From positions 1-64,000 of the forward strand of contig CABQNX010000001.1 of NCBI GenBank assembly GCA_902465645.1: a stretch of 64,000 bases of DNA, given 5' to 3'. Position numbers and translations under genes: made by a program. Origin of the DNA: an uncultured Peptoniphilus sp. Its GTDB lineage: Bacteria; Bacillota; Clostridia; Tissierellales; Peptoniphilaceae. Positions 43,746 through 51,699 of this stretch are shown here, in pieces (within the stretch, counting starts at the first letter, position 1; each line of letters opens with the position of its first letter). The notes beneath the pieces are model-generated. The model ran no database searches. It saw only the letters and a list, made by a program, of their open reading frames with translations, and was not told the origin of the DNA.

Positions 43746-46637
43746 TCACTTAATTGATTTTATTTCCTTAAATAGACCTTCTCCATCCCTAATTATATTT
43801 TCACTACCAAAGGCTGCTAGATAATTTTTCTTCATTGCTTCATCAAAGATTTTTCCATAGGAATTTAATCTCTCTAAGTTTGTTTCTAAGGCTTCCTTCT
43901 TGGATTTTTCTAAATCTTCGACTTTAAGTCCTGTAATAAATCTTGAAAGGTTAATGTCTCCCACTTGTTCTGGAGAAAGTAGTGGGTCAAAGGAATTCAT
44001 TGATCCAATAATAAAGTTTTTAAGATCCTCATCTGACATTCTTACATTTTCTACAAAGCTTCCAATAGAATCATAAACCTTAACAGTATTTTTTAAGTTA
44101 GGGTCCCTGTAAGAATAAGTTGCCATGTCGCCAGACCTTCCTATAGTGATTCCTCCACCATAGGCGCCACCCTTGGCTCTGATTTCATTGTGCAGATAGG
44201 ATGAGTTTAAAATATTTGCGAGAACTGTTAAGTCTCCCCTGTATTTTAAGCCCAAGTCTTCAAGGTCATAACCCTTTGACACGTAGACAACATTTGAAGT
44301 TGTATAAAGTCCTTCATTCTTATTATTTCTTTCAAATTCATAATCTGCTGGCTTAATATTTTTAACTTCTAAGGACTCAATATATTTTTCAAGTTCTGGC
44401 TTAATCTTATTTAAGTCTTCGAGATTTCCTGCAGTAGAAATTATTAAGTTATCTCTAACAAAGAGTTTTTCATAGATTTTTTCTGACTCTTTTTCAAAAT
44501 CTTCCCACTTTTCTTCAAAGTTTTCCACTAAATCTCCCATGAAGTCGTAATAGTATAGTCCGCCAATATGTGATTGGATTTCAGCAACTCTAGAGTAGTA
44601 GGATTTTAAAATTGAAATTATAAATTGGTGACCATTTTGTAACATTGTTGATTCTATTCTTGATTTTAAAATGTTTAAAAGTTCCTTAATTCTCTTTTTA
44701 GAATCAAGAAGCGAATTATTCATGATTTCATCTATAATTTCAAGACCTCTTCCCAGCTTATCTGCAGTAGACTTCATCTTGATGTTCATCCTAAGGACGT
44801 ATTTTTCCTTGTCCTTAGCGTCAACATAAACAGATGGGTTAAAGGAAATTCCTCCCGTAGCCTTATAGATTTCGTTGTTCAACTCTTCATAAGTGTAATT
44901 TTTTGTGTCAATTAGTCCAATTAGTGAAAGTAGAAGGGACATTGTCTCCATTTCTTCTTTCTCAATAAAGGAAATATCGTGAGAAAGTGTAGTATATACA
45001 ATCCCATTTGTCTCTTGGTGGGTTTTTAAATAAACCACATCTCCAAGCTTGTCTTCTTCCACTGGGTATTCAGTGACCTTTTCGTCAATGTCAGATAATT
45101 CTAGGGAAGGAATTGTGTCCTTGTTTTCTTGTGAGTCTTCTTGGTTTTGATATTCTTCAAGGTCTCTTGATTTTTTTACAATTTCTTCAATTTCCTTATT
45201 AGACATTTTTGCCTTGAGTTCTTGAAGTTCTTTCTTTAATTCTTCCTCTTCCCTGTGGTTTTTATTTAGTTCTGGTCTTGCAATAAGATTTACAGAATAC
45301 TCATTGTCCAATAATTTTTCTTTGATATAATTTTCTACAAAACCATCATTTAATTTTTCCTTAACTTCACTTAATACGTCGTTGTAGTAAAGGGCATCAA
45401 GTGGTGACTGATCATATAACCAGGAATTAAGGGCCCTAATATAATATATTATTGCCTTTTGAGTTCCCCCACCTTCTCTAAAGATAAATTCAAATTTATT
45501 TAAAGTTGCTTCAAGTAGGTCCTTATCGATTCCTTCCTCAACTAATTTTTCAAGACTTTCTCTCAATAGTTTTAAGAATTCATCTTTCTTGTCGGCCTCA
45601 GTATTTTTTAAGACAATTGATAGATCTAGAGGAAGTGATGAAGAAGTTTCTGAATAGACATCTTCAGCAAGTCCTGCGTCAAAGATTGCCTTCTTAAGTG
45701 GTCCTCCTTGAGCATCAATTAAAAGTTCTGCCAAGAAGTCACGCATAAAGACATCCATCTTGGAGTCAGCATAACCAAGAGTCCAGCCCTTGGATAAATA
45801 GTCTATCTTGTCCTTCATTTCTTCTTTTGATGCAGAAAAAGTTATTTCTACATCTTTAGTTTTCTTTATTTCATCATTTAAGATAATTTCAGAATTAATT
45901 TCAGCCTTGTCAAAGTCTTGTAAATAATTTTTGTCAATAAAGTCCAAGGCTTCTTCCATATTTTGATTTCCATAAAGGTAAATATAAGAGTTTGATGGGT
46001 GGTAGTATTTTTTGTGGTAGTCTTTAAATTCCTCGTAGCTTAGGCTTGGAATAAGTTTTGGATCCCCACCAGAGTCAACTCCATAGGATGAGTCTTCATG
46101 AAGGGCAAAGACCATGGCATCAGACACAAGGTTTTCTGATGCAGAGTAAACCCCCTTCATCTCGTTATAAACAACCCCATTGTATTTTAAGTCGTCTTCC
46201 TTGTCCTTTAGTTCATAGTGCCAGCCTTCTTGAAGAAATATTTTTTCTTCTTCATAAATTGCTGGGTGAAAAACTGCATCAAGGTAGACATCCATCAAGT
46301 TGTAAAAGTCTTTTTCATTTCTTGAAGAAACTGGATAAATTGTCTTATCTGGAAAAGTCATGGCATTTAAAAAAGTTTGTAGCGATGACTTAATTAAATC
46401 CATAAAAGGTTCCTTTGTCTTAAACTTTCTTGAGCCAGAAAGAACGCAGTGCTCAACAATGTGGCAAACACCATTTCCTCTTTCAGGTGGTGTCCTAAAG
46501 CCAATCCCAAAGGCCTTGTTGTCGTCATTGTTTTCAAGAGTTAAGACTCTTGCTCCTGTCTTTATATGAGTATAGACCTTACAGTTAGATGCAACCTCGT
46601 CTATATATTTTTCTTCGATTAATTTATAATTATTCAA
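43746..46637 (-). CDS. M16C insulinase-family metallopeptidase (PreP-like)
   Basis: About 963 residues, two M16 halves in one chain. The inverted zinc motif HIVEH with a downstream glutamate lies in the N-terminal half, followed by LSGSRKFKTKEPFMDL and TFPDKTIYPVSS, as in the Cym1/PreP group. The C-terminal inactive half contains GGAYGGGITIGRSG. Degrades short peptides in the cytoplasm (no signal). The start is TTG at 46637 behind GGAGGGATTAAC. An in-frame ATG at 46658 lies inside the -10 box and cannot be used from that promoter. Confidence 0.9.
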   Translation of the reverse strand: MNNYKLIEEKYIDEVASNCKVYTHIKTGARVLTLENNDDNKAFGIGFRTPPERGNGVCHIVEHCVLSGSRKFKTKEPFMDLIKSSLQTFLNAMTFPDKTIYPVSSRNEKDFYNLMDVYLDAVFHPAIYEEEKIFLQEGWHYELKDKEDDLKYNGVVYNEMKGVYSASENLVSDAMVFALHEDSSYGVDSGGDPKLIPSLSYEEFKDYHKKYYHPSNSYIYLYGNQNMEEALDFIDKNYLQDFDKAEINSEIILNDEIKKTKDVEITFSASKEEMKDKIDYLSKGWTLGYADSKMDVFMRDFLAELLIDAQGGPLKKAIFDAGLAEDVYSETSSSLPLDLSIVLKNTEADKKDEFLKLLRESLEKLVEEGIDKDLLEATLNKFEFIFREGGGTQKAIIYYIRALNSWLYDQSPLDALYYNDVLSEVKEKLNDGFVENYIKEKLLDNEYSVNLIARPELNKNHREEEELKKELQELKAKMSNKEIEEIVKKSRDLEEYQNQEDSQENKDTIPSLELSDIDEKVTEYPVEEDKLGDVVYLKTHQETNGIVYTTLSHDISFIEKEEMETMSLLLSLIGLIDTKNYTYEELNNEIYKATGGISFNPSVYVDAKDKEKYVLRMNIKMKSTADKLGRGLEIIDEIMNNSLLDSKKRIKELLNILKSRIESTMLQNGHQFIISILKSYYSRVAEIQSHIGGLYYYDFMGDLVENFEEKWEDFEKESEKIYEKLFVRDNLIISTAGNLEDLNKIKPELEKYIESLEVKNIKPADYEFERNNKNEGLYTTSNVVYVSKGYDLEDLGLKYRGDLTVLANILNSSYLHNEIRAKGGAYGGGITIGRSGDMATYSYRDPNLKNTVKVYDSIGSFVENVRMSDEDLKNFIIGSMNSFDPLLSPEQVGDINLSRFITGLKVEDLEKSKKEALETNLERLNSYGKIFDEAMKKNYLAAFGSENIIRDGEGLFKEIKSIK

Positions 46638-46656
46638 GTTAATCCCTCCAAAGTCC

Positions 46657-46685
46657 ATTATACTTGTTCAAAAACAATTTAACAA
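46657..46685 (-). promoter_or_regulatory. Promoter of the M16C peptidase gene
   Basis: -35 TTGTTA (complement 46680-46685), 17-bp spacer, -10 TATAAT (complement 46657-46662), 19 bases before the TTG start. Confidence 0.7.
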
Positions 46686-46693
46686 ACTAGAAT
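46664..46693 (+). promoter_or_regulatory. Possible divergent promoter of the oleate-hydratase-like gene
   Basis: TTGTTC (46664-46669), 18-bp spacer, TAGAAT (46688-46693). It overlaps the minus-strand promoter, so the two could interfere with each other. Confidence 0.4.
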
Positions 46694-46735
46694 TAAGTGA
46701 CTATTTATTGGGTAAAGGCTAAGAGAGGTGAAATT

Positions 46736-48253
46736 ATGTCAAGAAAAAATGACATCAAAAAACTAGCTCTTGCAGCTGCCACAATTTCAGCAGCCATATT
46801 TGCTGCAAAAAAAGCTTCTGATGATGAAGTGAAGGTCCTAATGCCAAATCGTGACGAAGAGTCCCTTGCCTACCTCTTAGGCGATGGCTTTGGCAACTTG
46901 GCTCTTGCCTATGGACTTATAAAACACGCAAACTTAGACCCAAAAAATATAAATATTTATACAAAGGCCTTTAATGAATTTACAAATATAGAGGAAGATG
47001 AAAATACCTATGTGACTTTTGACAATAGGTTTTCTGAAAATAATTTTAAAAATACTCTTGAACTTTTAAAAAATATAATGACTGAAGAAGAAATTCTAGA
47101 AATATATGAAAAAATCGCAAAAAAAGAAAGTCCAAGGATTATGGACTTGTCTATGAATTCATCTTATAAGGTAGAAGAGCTTGATGAAGCTAGTAAGAAA
47201 AAAATCTACAAGCTTATGCTTTCTCCCCTTGACTTGGAGACCGATTCCACTATTGAAAAGTATTTTTTGTTTTCAGACTTTTTAAAATCAAACTTTTATT
47301 ATTACTTAGCAAATATCTACAACTTAAAGTCCACCTCTCCAGTTAAAGAACTAAGAGAAGCCTTGGTAGATTACATTGGATCTGGGTCCTACTTTAGCTT
47401 AGATTCTAATTTGATTTATAATATACTTCGCTCTTACTTAGAGGAAAGAGGAGTCAACTTCTTCCATGGCTACAAGTTTCTTGAATTTTCATCAGAAAAG
47501 ACTCATGTAGATAAGCTTGTTTTTGAAAAAGACGAACAGGTTGAGGAAGTCTATACTGACTTAAAGGACATTATTTCTATTGAGTCCCCAACTTATTTGG
47601 ATAATCTGTCCCTTGGCAACATAAGAGAAGTCCCGGAAAATATTTTAAACACTTATTATTCTGGAGAAAAAATGTCAACTGGTAACATCTACAAGGAAAT
47701 TAAGGGAAAGACTTCCGATTCGGGAATTTTATATGTTAACTTTGACTTTTCTGAACCAATTTTCTTGGAAAAAATCAAAAGTAATCTAATAGATAGCGAC
47801 TTCTTTATCTTTAAAACTAAGGCAGGAGTTTCTGCAAAGGTCTTTGACAATAGAATTATCTTAAAGGTCCTAAACCCCAAAAAGAATTCAATCTTTGTTG
47901 GAGATGTATTTAAAGCCCTTAACGGCGAAGACTTTTTCTTTGAGCTCATAAAACTTTTTGGACTTGAAGACCATTATGGTGAACTAAGGCTTAAGCTAAA
48001 ATCTGTCTCCATATCCCTTATGGAAAACTACAAGAAGGGCTCAGGAGAAGTTTACAATAAGAAGGTAAATCAAATTTCAAATTTAATTTTTCTATCATCA
48101 AAGAACTCTTACTTTGGAGAGCTTTACTCAATAGAAAAGTTAATCAAGTTAGGTCTAAAAAGTTCCCACGAGCTAATGGGAATTGACCACCTAGAAGTTT
48201 TTGAAAATAATCTTACAAAAATGGAAATTTTAAAATTCCTGAATTGCTTATAA
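46736..48253 (+). CDS. Divergent oleate-hydratase (OhyA/MCRA)-like protein, probably not a hydratase
   Basis: 505 residues from the ATG behind GAGGTGAAATT. The collinear pattern matches oleate hydratases: a Rossmann-like start (AYLLGDGFGNLALAYGLIK, 45-63), an NR segment near 97, KLMLSPLDLETDSTIEKYF (159-177), FLKSNFYYYLANIY (182-195), and YLEERGVNFFHGYKF (234-248). Key parts are lost. The third glycine of GxGxxG is N54. The acidic ribose-binding residue is missing (IYTK). The water-activating RGGREMEN motif is replaced by NRFSENNF. The N-terminus has a hydrophobic Ala-rich segment (about 9-25), possibly a membrane anchor. Homology is by my own alignment from memory and would need a profile search. 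Confidence 0.65.
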   Translation: MSRKNDIKKLALAAATISAAIFAAKKASDDEVKVLMPNRDEESLAYLLGDGFGNLALAYGLIKHANLDPKNINIYTKAFNEFTNIEEDENTYVTFDNRFSENNFKNTLELLKNIMTEEEILEIYEKIAKKESPRIMDLSMNSSYKVEELDEASKKKIYKLMLSPLDLETDSTIEKYFLFSDFLKSNFYYYLANIYNLKSTSPVKELREALVDYIGSGSYFSLDSNLIYNILRSYLEERGVNFFHGYKFLEFSSEKTHVDKLVFEKDEQVEEVYTDLKDIISIESPTYLDNLSLGNIREVPENILNTYYSGEKMSTGNIYKEIKGKTSDSGILYVNFDFSEPIFLEKIKSNLIDSDFFIFKTKAGVSAKVFDNRIILKVLNPKKNSIFVGDVFKALNGEDFFFELIKLFGLEDHYGELRLKLKSVSISLMENYKKGSGEVYNKKVNQISNLIFLSSKNSYFGELYSIEKLIKLGLKSSHELMGIDHLEVFENNLTKMEILKFLNCL

Positions 48254-48281
48254 AAAAAAGTGCATCACTGCACTTTTTTTA
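48252..48281. terminator. Terminator of the oleate-hydratase-like gene
   Basis: A 12-bp perfect stem (48253-48264 with 48269-48280), TCAC loop, A and T runs on either side; overlaps the stop codon. Confidence 0.9.
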
Positions 48282-48331
48282 TTTTTTATTAAGTTTTAAG
48301 ATATTTTTTATAAGTGTAAAAAATTTTGTGA

Positions 48332-48475
48332 GTCCATAATTATTGCCAAGCCTTAAAATACTTGTGACTTATTAAATATTTATAACTTTACAAATAATTA
48401 TGACTTAACAAATAATTACGACCCTATTAAAAATTACAACTTTACAATTTATTATAAGCCCACAACTTTTTACAA
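48332..48475. repeat. Degenerate 18-bp tandem repeat, about eight units
   Basis: Units start at 48332, 48350, 48368, 48386, 48404, 48422, 48440 and 48458, with no indel. The consensus is CTTTACAAATAATTATAA. The five central units match it at 12 to 17 of 18 positions and the outer ones at 9 or 10. All six frames contain stops, so the array is not coding despite its multiple-of-three period. It fills most of the 303-base gap between convergent genes. Confidence 0.6.
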
Positions 48476-48497
48476 GCCTAGAAAAATTTAAAGAAAT

Positions 48498-48547
48498 AAA
48501 AAAATCTAAGCCATAAAACATTTTAATTCATAGACTTAGATTTTTTA
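48498..48547 (-). terminator. Terminator of the tsaD operon
   Basis: A 13-bp A/T-capped stem (48498-48510 with 48535-48547) around a 24-nt loop, T7 at its end on the minus strand. Confidence 0.75.
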
Positions 48548-48556
48548 TTTTCTAAC

Positions 48557-49555
48557 TTATTCCAAACCTAAATTTGGGTTTGCAAAATTTTCTTCATCAA
48601 GATTGCCAGCCATGTATTCATAATAAGCTGCCGAAGCAATCATAGCAGCATTGTCTGTACATAGCTTTAACTCAGGATAGAAAATTTTAATATTTTCTTC
48701 GGCACCCTTTTCTTCAAAGGCTTCTCTTATCCTAGAGTTTGCTGAAACTCCACCGCAAAGGACAATCTTATCCATATTTTTTTCTCTTGCAAGCCTAAAA
48801 GATTTTTCCAATAAGACGTCAACCACTGCCTCTTGGAAGGACTTGCACACATCTTCTATGACAATTTCTTCTCCACGAAGCTTAGTTGAGTTTAAATAAT
48901 TTAAAACTGCGGTCTTAAGTCCAGAAAAAGAAAAATTATAATTGTCTTCCTTAATCATAACCCTTGGGAAGTCTATAGTTTCCTTGCCTTCTTTTGCAAG
49001 CTTATCAACTATAGGCCCACCTGGATAACCAATCCCCATGGACCTTGCCACCTTGTCAAAGGCTTCGCCCACTGCATCGTCAACAGTTCTTCCATGAAGG
49101 GTAAAGTCAACATAGTCCTTGACTTCAATTAAGTAGGTATGACCACCAGAAATTATTAGTCCAATAAAGGGTGGCTCCAAGTCCTTAAAGGAAATATAAT
49201 TTGCACAAACGTGTCCCACTATATGGTTGACCCCAACAAAGGGTTTATTTGTTGCAAGGGCAAGAGTCTTGCCTGCACTTAGGCCCACAAGCAGGGCTCC
49301 AATAAGGCCTGGTCCTTTTGTGGCTGCAATAATATCTATGTCCTTAAGGTCCACTCCTGCCTCGTCAAGTCCTTCCTTTAAGACTGTGTTAATAGCTTCA
49401 ACATGTTGTCTTGATGCAATTTCAGGTACAACTCCACCAAATTTTTTGTGGGTATCAATTTGGGATGCAATCACATTGGAATAAACTTTTCGTCCGTCTT
49501 CAACAACTGCAACAGAAGTTTCATCACAAGAGGATTCCACTGCCAAAACTTTCAT
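48557..49555 (-). CDS. tsaD: tRNA N6-threonylcarbamoyladenosine transferase subunit TsaD
   Basis: 332 residues. Transfers the threonylcarbamoyl group to A37 of ANN-decoding tRNAs. ASKHA fold with AVESSCDETSVAVV, EIASRQH, iron-binding H111 and H115 in VNHIVGHVCANY, and GGVSANSRIREAF. Works with TsaB and TsaE, encoded just upstream; TsaC is not in the window. ATG behind GGAGTGATG. Confidence 0.97.
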   Translation of the reverse strand: MKVLAVESSCDETSVAVVEDGRKVYSNVIASQIDTHKKFGGVVPEIASRQHVEAINTVLKEGLDEAGVDLKDIDIIAATKGPGLIGALLVGLSAGKTLALATNKPFVGVNHIVGHVCANYISFKDLEPPFIGLIISGGHTYLIEVKDYVDFTLHGRTVDDAVGEAFDKVARSMGIGYPGGPIVDKLAKEGKETIDFPRVMIKEDNYNFSFSGLKTAVLNYLNSTKLRGEEIVIEDVCKSFQEAVVDVLLEKSFRLAREKNMDKIVLCGGVSANSRIREAFEEKGAEENIKIFYPELKLCTDNAAMIASAAYYEYMAGNLDEENFANPNLGLE

Positions 49556-49559
49556 CTCA

Positions 49560-49994
49560 TCACTCCCTCCACATTATATAGGCATCTCTGTCAATGCCGT
49601 AATAATCTTTTCTAACTCCTTGGATTGTAAATCCAAATTTTTTATACAAATTAAAGGCGACCCTATTTGATTTTTCAACCTCCAGGGTCATCTTATAAGA
49701 TTCTCTTTCTGCAAGATCAATTAGACCGTCAAAAAGGTCATTTGCAAGTTTTTGTCCACGATATTTTTTCCCAACTGCAACATTTCCTATGTGAATTTCA
49801 TCATAAATCCTCATAAAAGAAATGAATCCGCCTATTTCACCATCGACTTCAACCACTAAAATATCTGAAAGTTCATCAAAAACTATGGCGTTCTCGATGG
49901 ACTTTTTTGACCAGGGATTTTCAAAGGTCTCAACTTCAATTTCGTGGATTCTGTCTATGTCAGACTTATTTGCCAGTCTCGTGATTTTTTTCAT
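49560..49994 (-). CDS. rimI: Ribosomal-protein-alanine N-acetyltransferase (RimI-like GNAT)
   Basis: 144 residues with the acetyl-CoA loop VGKKYRGQKLANDLF and the C-terminal NLYKKFGF..RKDYYG pattern of RimI. Acetylates the N-terminus of S18 in E. coli. Between tsaB and tsaD as in many Firmicutes, with a 29-base overlap with tsaB. Confidence 0.92.
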   Translation of the reverse strand: MKKITRLANKSDIDRIHEIEVETFENPWSKKSIENAIVFDELSDILVVEVDGEIGGFISFMRIYDEIHIGNVAVGKKYRGQKLANDLFDGLIDLAERESYKMTLEVEKSNRVAFNLYKKFGFTIQGVRKDYYGIDRDAYIMWRE

Positions 49995-50640
49995 ACTGGG
50001 CCTCTGCCTGAGAAAGTTTTAAATAATTCGGTACAAGACCAAAGATATCAACGGGACCATTCTTTTTGTATTGGATTAATCCAAGTCTTGCAATGTTAGT
50101 CCCCTTCATACCCTTGTTCTTGGATAATTTCCCCTGAGGAAGTTCTTCTAGGAATATTTCTGCGTCTAGTCCCACAAGAGTGACTTCATCATACTTATCT
50201 AGCTCTTCCTTAAATCTTTCAAAGGCCAAGAGGGAGTCTTCAAATAAGACTTCTGGATCCTTGTCGTTGTCAATTATAGTTCCATAGACATTTCCACGTC
50301 TCGCATCGACAATTGTAGCTACCTTGCCGTAGTCTGACATCCCATTTGCAACAAGAGAAGAAACTCCAATTAAGTCCTTATCAAGTGAGAAGGCCAAGAC
50401 CTTGGCAATAGTAATTCCAATCCTAAGTCCAGTAAAGGATCCTGGACCTATTCCCACTGCAATTAGGTCAATATCATCTAGAGAAAATTCAAACTTTTTG
50501 AAAATTTCTTCAATCATATCTGTCACAGATTCCGAATGAGAAACTCGACCTCTTAAGTTATATTCAGCTAGGACCTCATCATCTTCGATTAGTCCAATAG
50601 CAGTTGTTCTTGTGGAAGTATCAATTCCCAAAACTTTCAT
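49966..50640 (-). CDS. tsaB: t6A complex dimerisation protein TsaB
   Basis: 224 residues, inactive ASKHA partner of TsaD: GIDTSTRTTAIGLI at the start, GIGPGSFTGLRIGI in the middle. It lacks the iron ligands, as expected. ATG behind GGAGAAATTAG, overlapping tsaE by 20 bases. Confidence 0.95.
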   Translation of the reverse strand: MKVLGIDTSTRTTAIGLIEDDEVLAEYNLRGRVSHSESVTDMIEEIFKKFEFSLDDIDLIAVGIGPGSFTGLRIGITIAKVLAFSLDKDLIGVSSLVANGMSDYGKVATIVDARRGNVYGTIIDNDKDPEVLFEDSLLAFERFKEELDKYDEVTLVGLDAEIFLEELPQGKLSKNKGMKGTNIARLGLIQYKKNGPVDIFGLVPNYLKLSQAEAQYEKNHETGK

Positions 50641-51079
50641 CTAATTTCTCCTTCAATTCATCAAATCTATTTCCAACATAATTTATATCTAAGTCTCTCT
50701 TATCATCATGGGACTTAATATTTATCTCCATATATTCTTCTGGTAGGGCATCCCTAATTTTTTCTGCCCACTCAACTATGGTAACTCCATCAGAATAAAA
50801 ATATTCATCAAATCCAAGATAGTCTACATCCACCATATCATCAAGCCTATAGGTATCAATGTGGTATAAGTCAGTCTTGCCATAATATTCGTTAACAATT
50901 GTAAATGTAGGACTTGTCACATAGTCATCAATACCTAGCCCCTTGGCTATGGACTTCGTAAGAGTAGTCTTGCCCGCTCCCAAGTCACCATTAAGGCAGA
51001 CAACATCTCCTGGTCTTAAGTTTTCTCCAAGAAAGAGTCCAAATTTTTCTGTCTCTTCTAAATTATTTAAGCTTATCAT
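50621..51079 (-). CDS. tsaE: t6A ATPase TsaE
   Basis: 152 residues from the ATG behind GAGGATTTAC. P-loop GDLGAGKTTLTKSIAKGLG, then the TSPTFTIVNEY segment and the WAE motif (IVEWAEK). Drives turnover of the TsaBD complex. An upstream start adding eleven residues is possible but lacks a ribosome-binding site. Confidence 0.95.
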   Translation of the reverse strand: MISLNNLEETEKFGLFLGENLRPGDVVCLNGDLGAGKTTLTKSIAKGLGIDDYVTSPTFTIVNEYYGKTDLYHIDTYRLDDMVDVDYLGFDEYFYSDGVTIVEWAEKIRDALPEEYMEINIKSHDDKRDLDINYVGNRFDELKEKLDESFGN

Positions 51080-51596
51080 GTAAATCCTCAAATACATTTT
51101 CAGAATATTCAAAGGGAACTTTCTCTGACTTTTCTTCGGCTGGATGACCTATGCCAATTATGCACTCAACATCAAACTTGTCTTCAAGGTCAAAGAACTT
51201 GTGCAAAAATTCTTGGGCAGGGATTCCACTTTCGTGTTTAGAATCAGTCACATTGGCCCAAGTTGCCCCAAGGTCCAAGTCAGCTGCTGCAAGTAAGATA
51301 TAAGTTGCAGCAATAGATGCGTCTTGGTGGTTGGTGTTTGGTGCAATCTCGCTATCTGTTACTAAAGCAATAGCCACATCAGCACCAGCCAAGAACTTGG
51401 CACTGTTTACCTTATAATTAGAAAGCTCTTCCAATCTTTTTTTATCTCTAATAATTATATATCTAACTGGGTTTCTGTTTTTTGCCGTTGGGGCATGAAG
51501 TGCAATAGTTAAGATTTCTCTCAAGTCTTCATCAGAAACTTTTTCATCAGTAAATTTTCTTATACTTCTTCTCTTTTCAACTAAATCTAAAAGCAT
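51063..51596 (-). CDS. Nitroreductase family protein
   Basis: 177 residues of the FMN-dependent nitroreductase fold: EKRRSIRKFTDEKV at the N-terminus, HAPTAKNRNPVRYIII and a C-terminal IIGIGHPAEEK. Usual roles are quinone, flavin or nitro-compound reduction; the substrate is unknown. First gene of the tsaE-tsaB-rimI-tsaD operon, with a 17-base overlap with tsaE. Confidence 0.9.
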   Translation of the reverse strand: MLLDLVEKRRSIRKFTDEKVSDEDLREILTIALHAPTAKNRNPVRYIIIRDKKRLEELSNYKVNSAKFLAGADVAIALVTDSEIAPNTNHQDASIAATYILLAAADLDLGATWANVTDSKHESGIPAQEFLHKFFDLEDKFDVECIIGIGHPAEEKSEKVPFEYSENVFEDLHDKLK

Positions 51597-51612
51597 ATTA
51601 TCACCTCAAAAC

Positions 51613-51621
51613 ATTATAACA
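51613..51621 (-). promoter_or_regulatory. Extended -10 promoter of the nitroreductase-tsa operon
   Basis: TGT precedes TATAAT (complement 51613-51618), 16 bases before the ATG, with GAGGTGATAAT as the ribosome-binding site. Confidence 0.65.
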
Positions 51622-51651
51622 CATAGTAATTTTAAAATTAAAAATTTGCAA

Positions 51652-51680
51652 GAAAAAAGAGGGGCTAGCCCTCTTTAATC
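51652..51680 (-). terminator. Terminator of the DUF3160 lipoprotein gene
   Basis: AAAGAGGG pairs with CCCTCTTT (8 bp) around a 5-nt loop, then T6 on the minus strand. Confidence 0.85.
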
Positions 51681-51699
51681 ACTTTTAATACATTTCTTC

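Noticed and set aside
48332..48475. CRISPR array
   Set aside because: The 18-bp units are directly adjacent and diverged, with no spacers and no cas genes.
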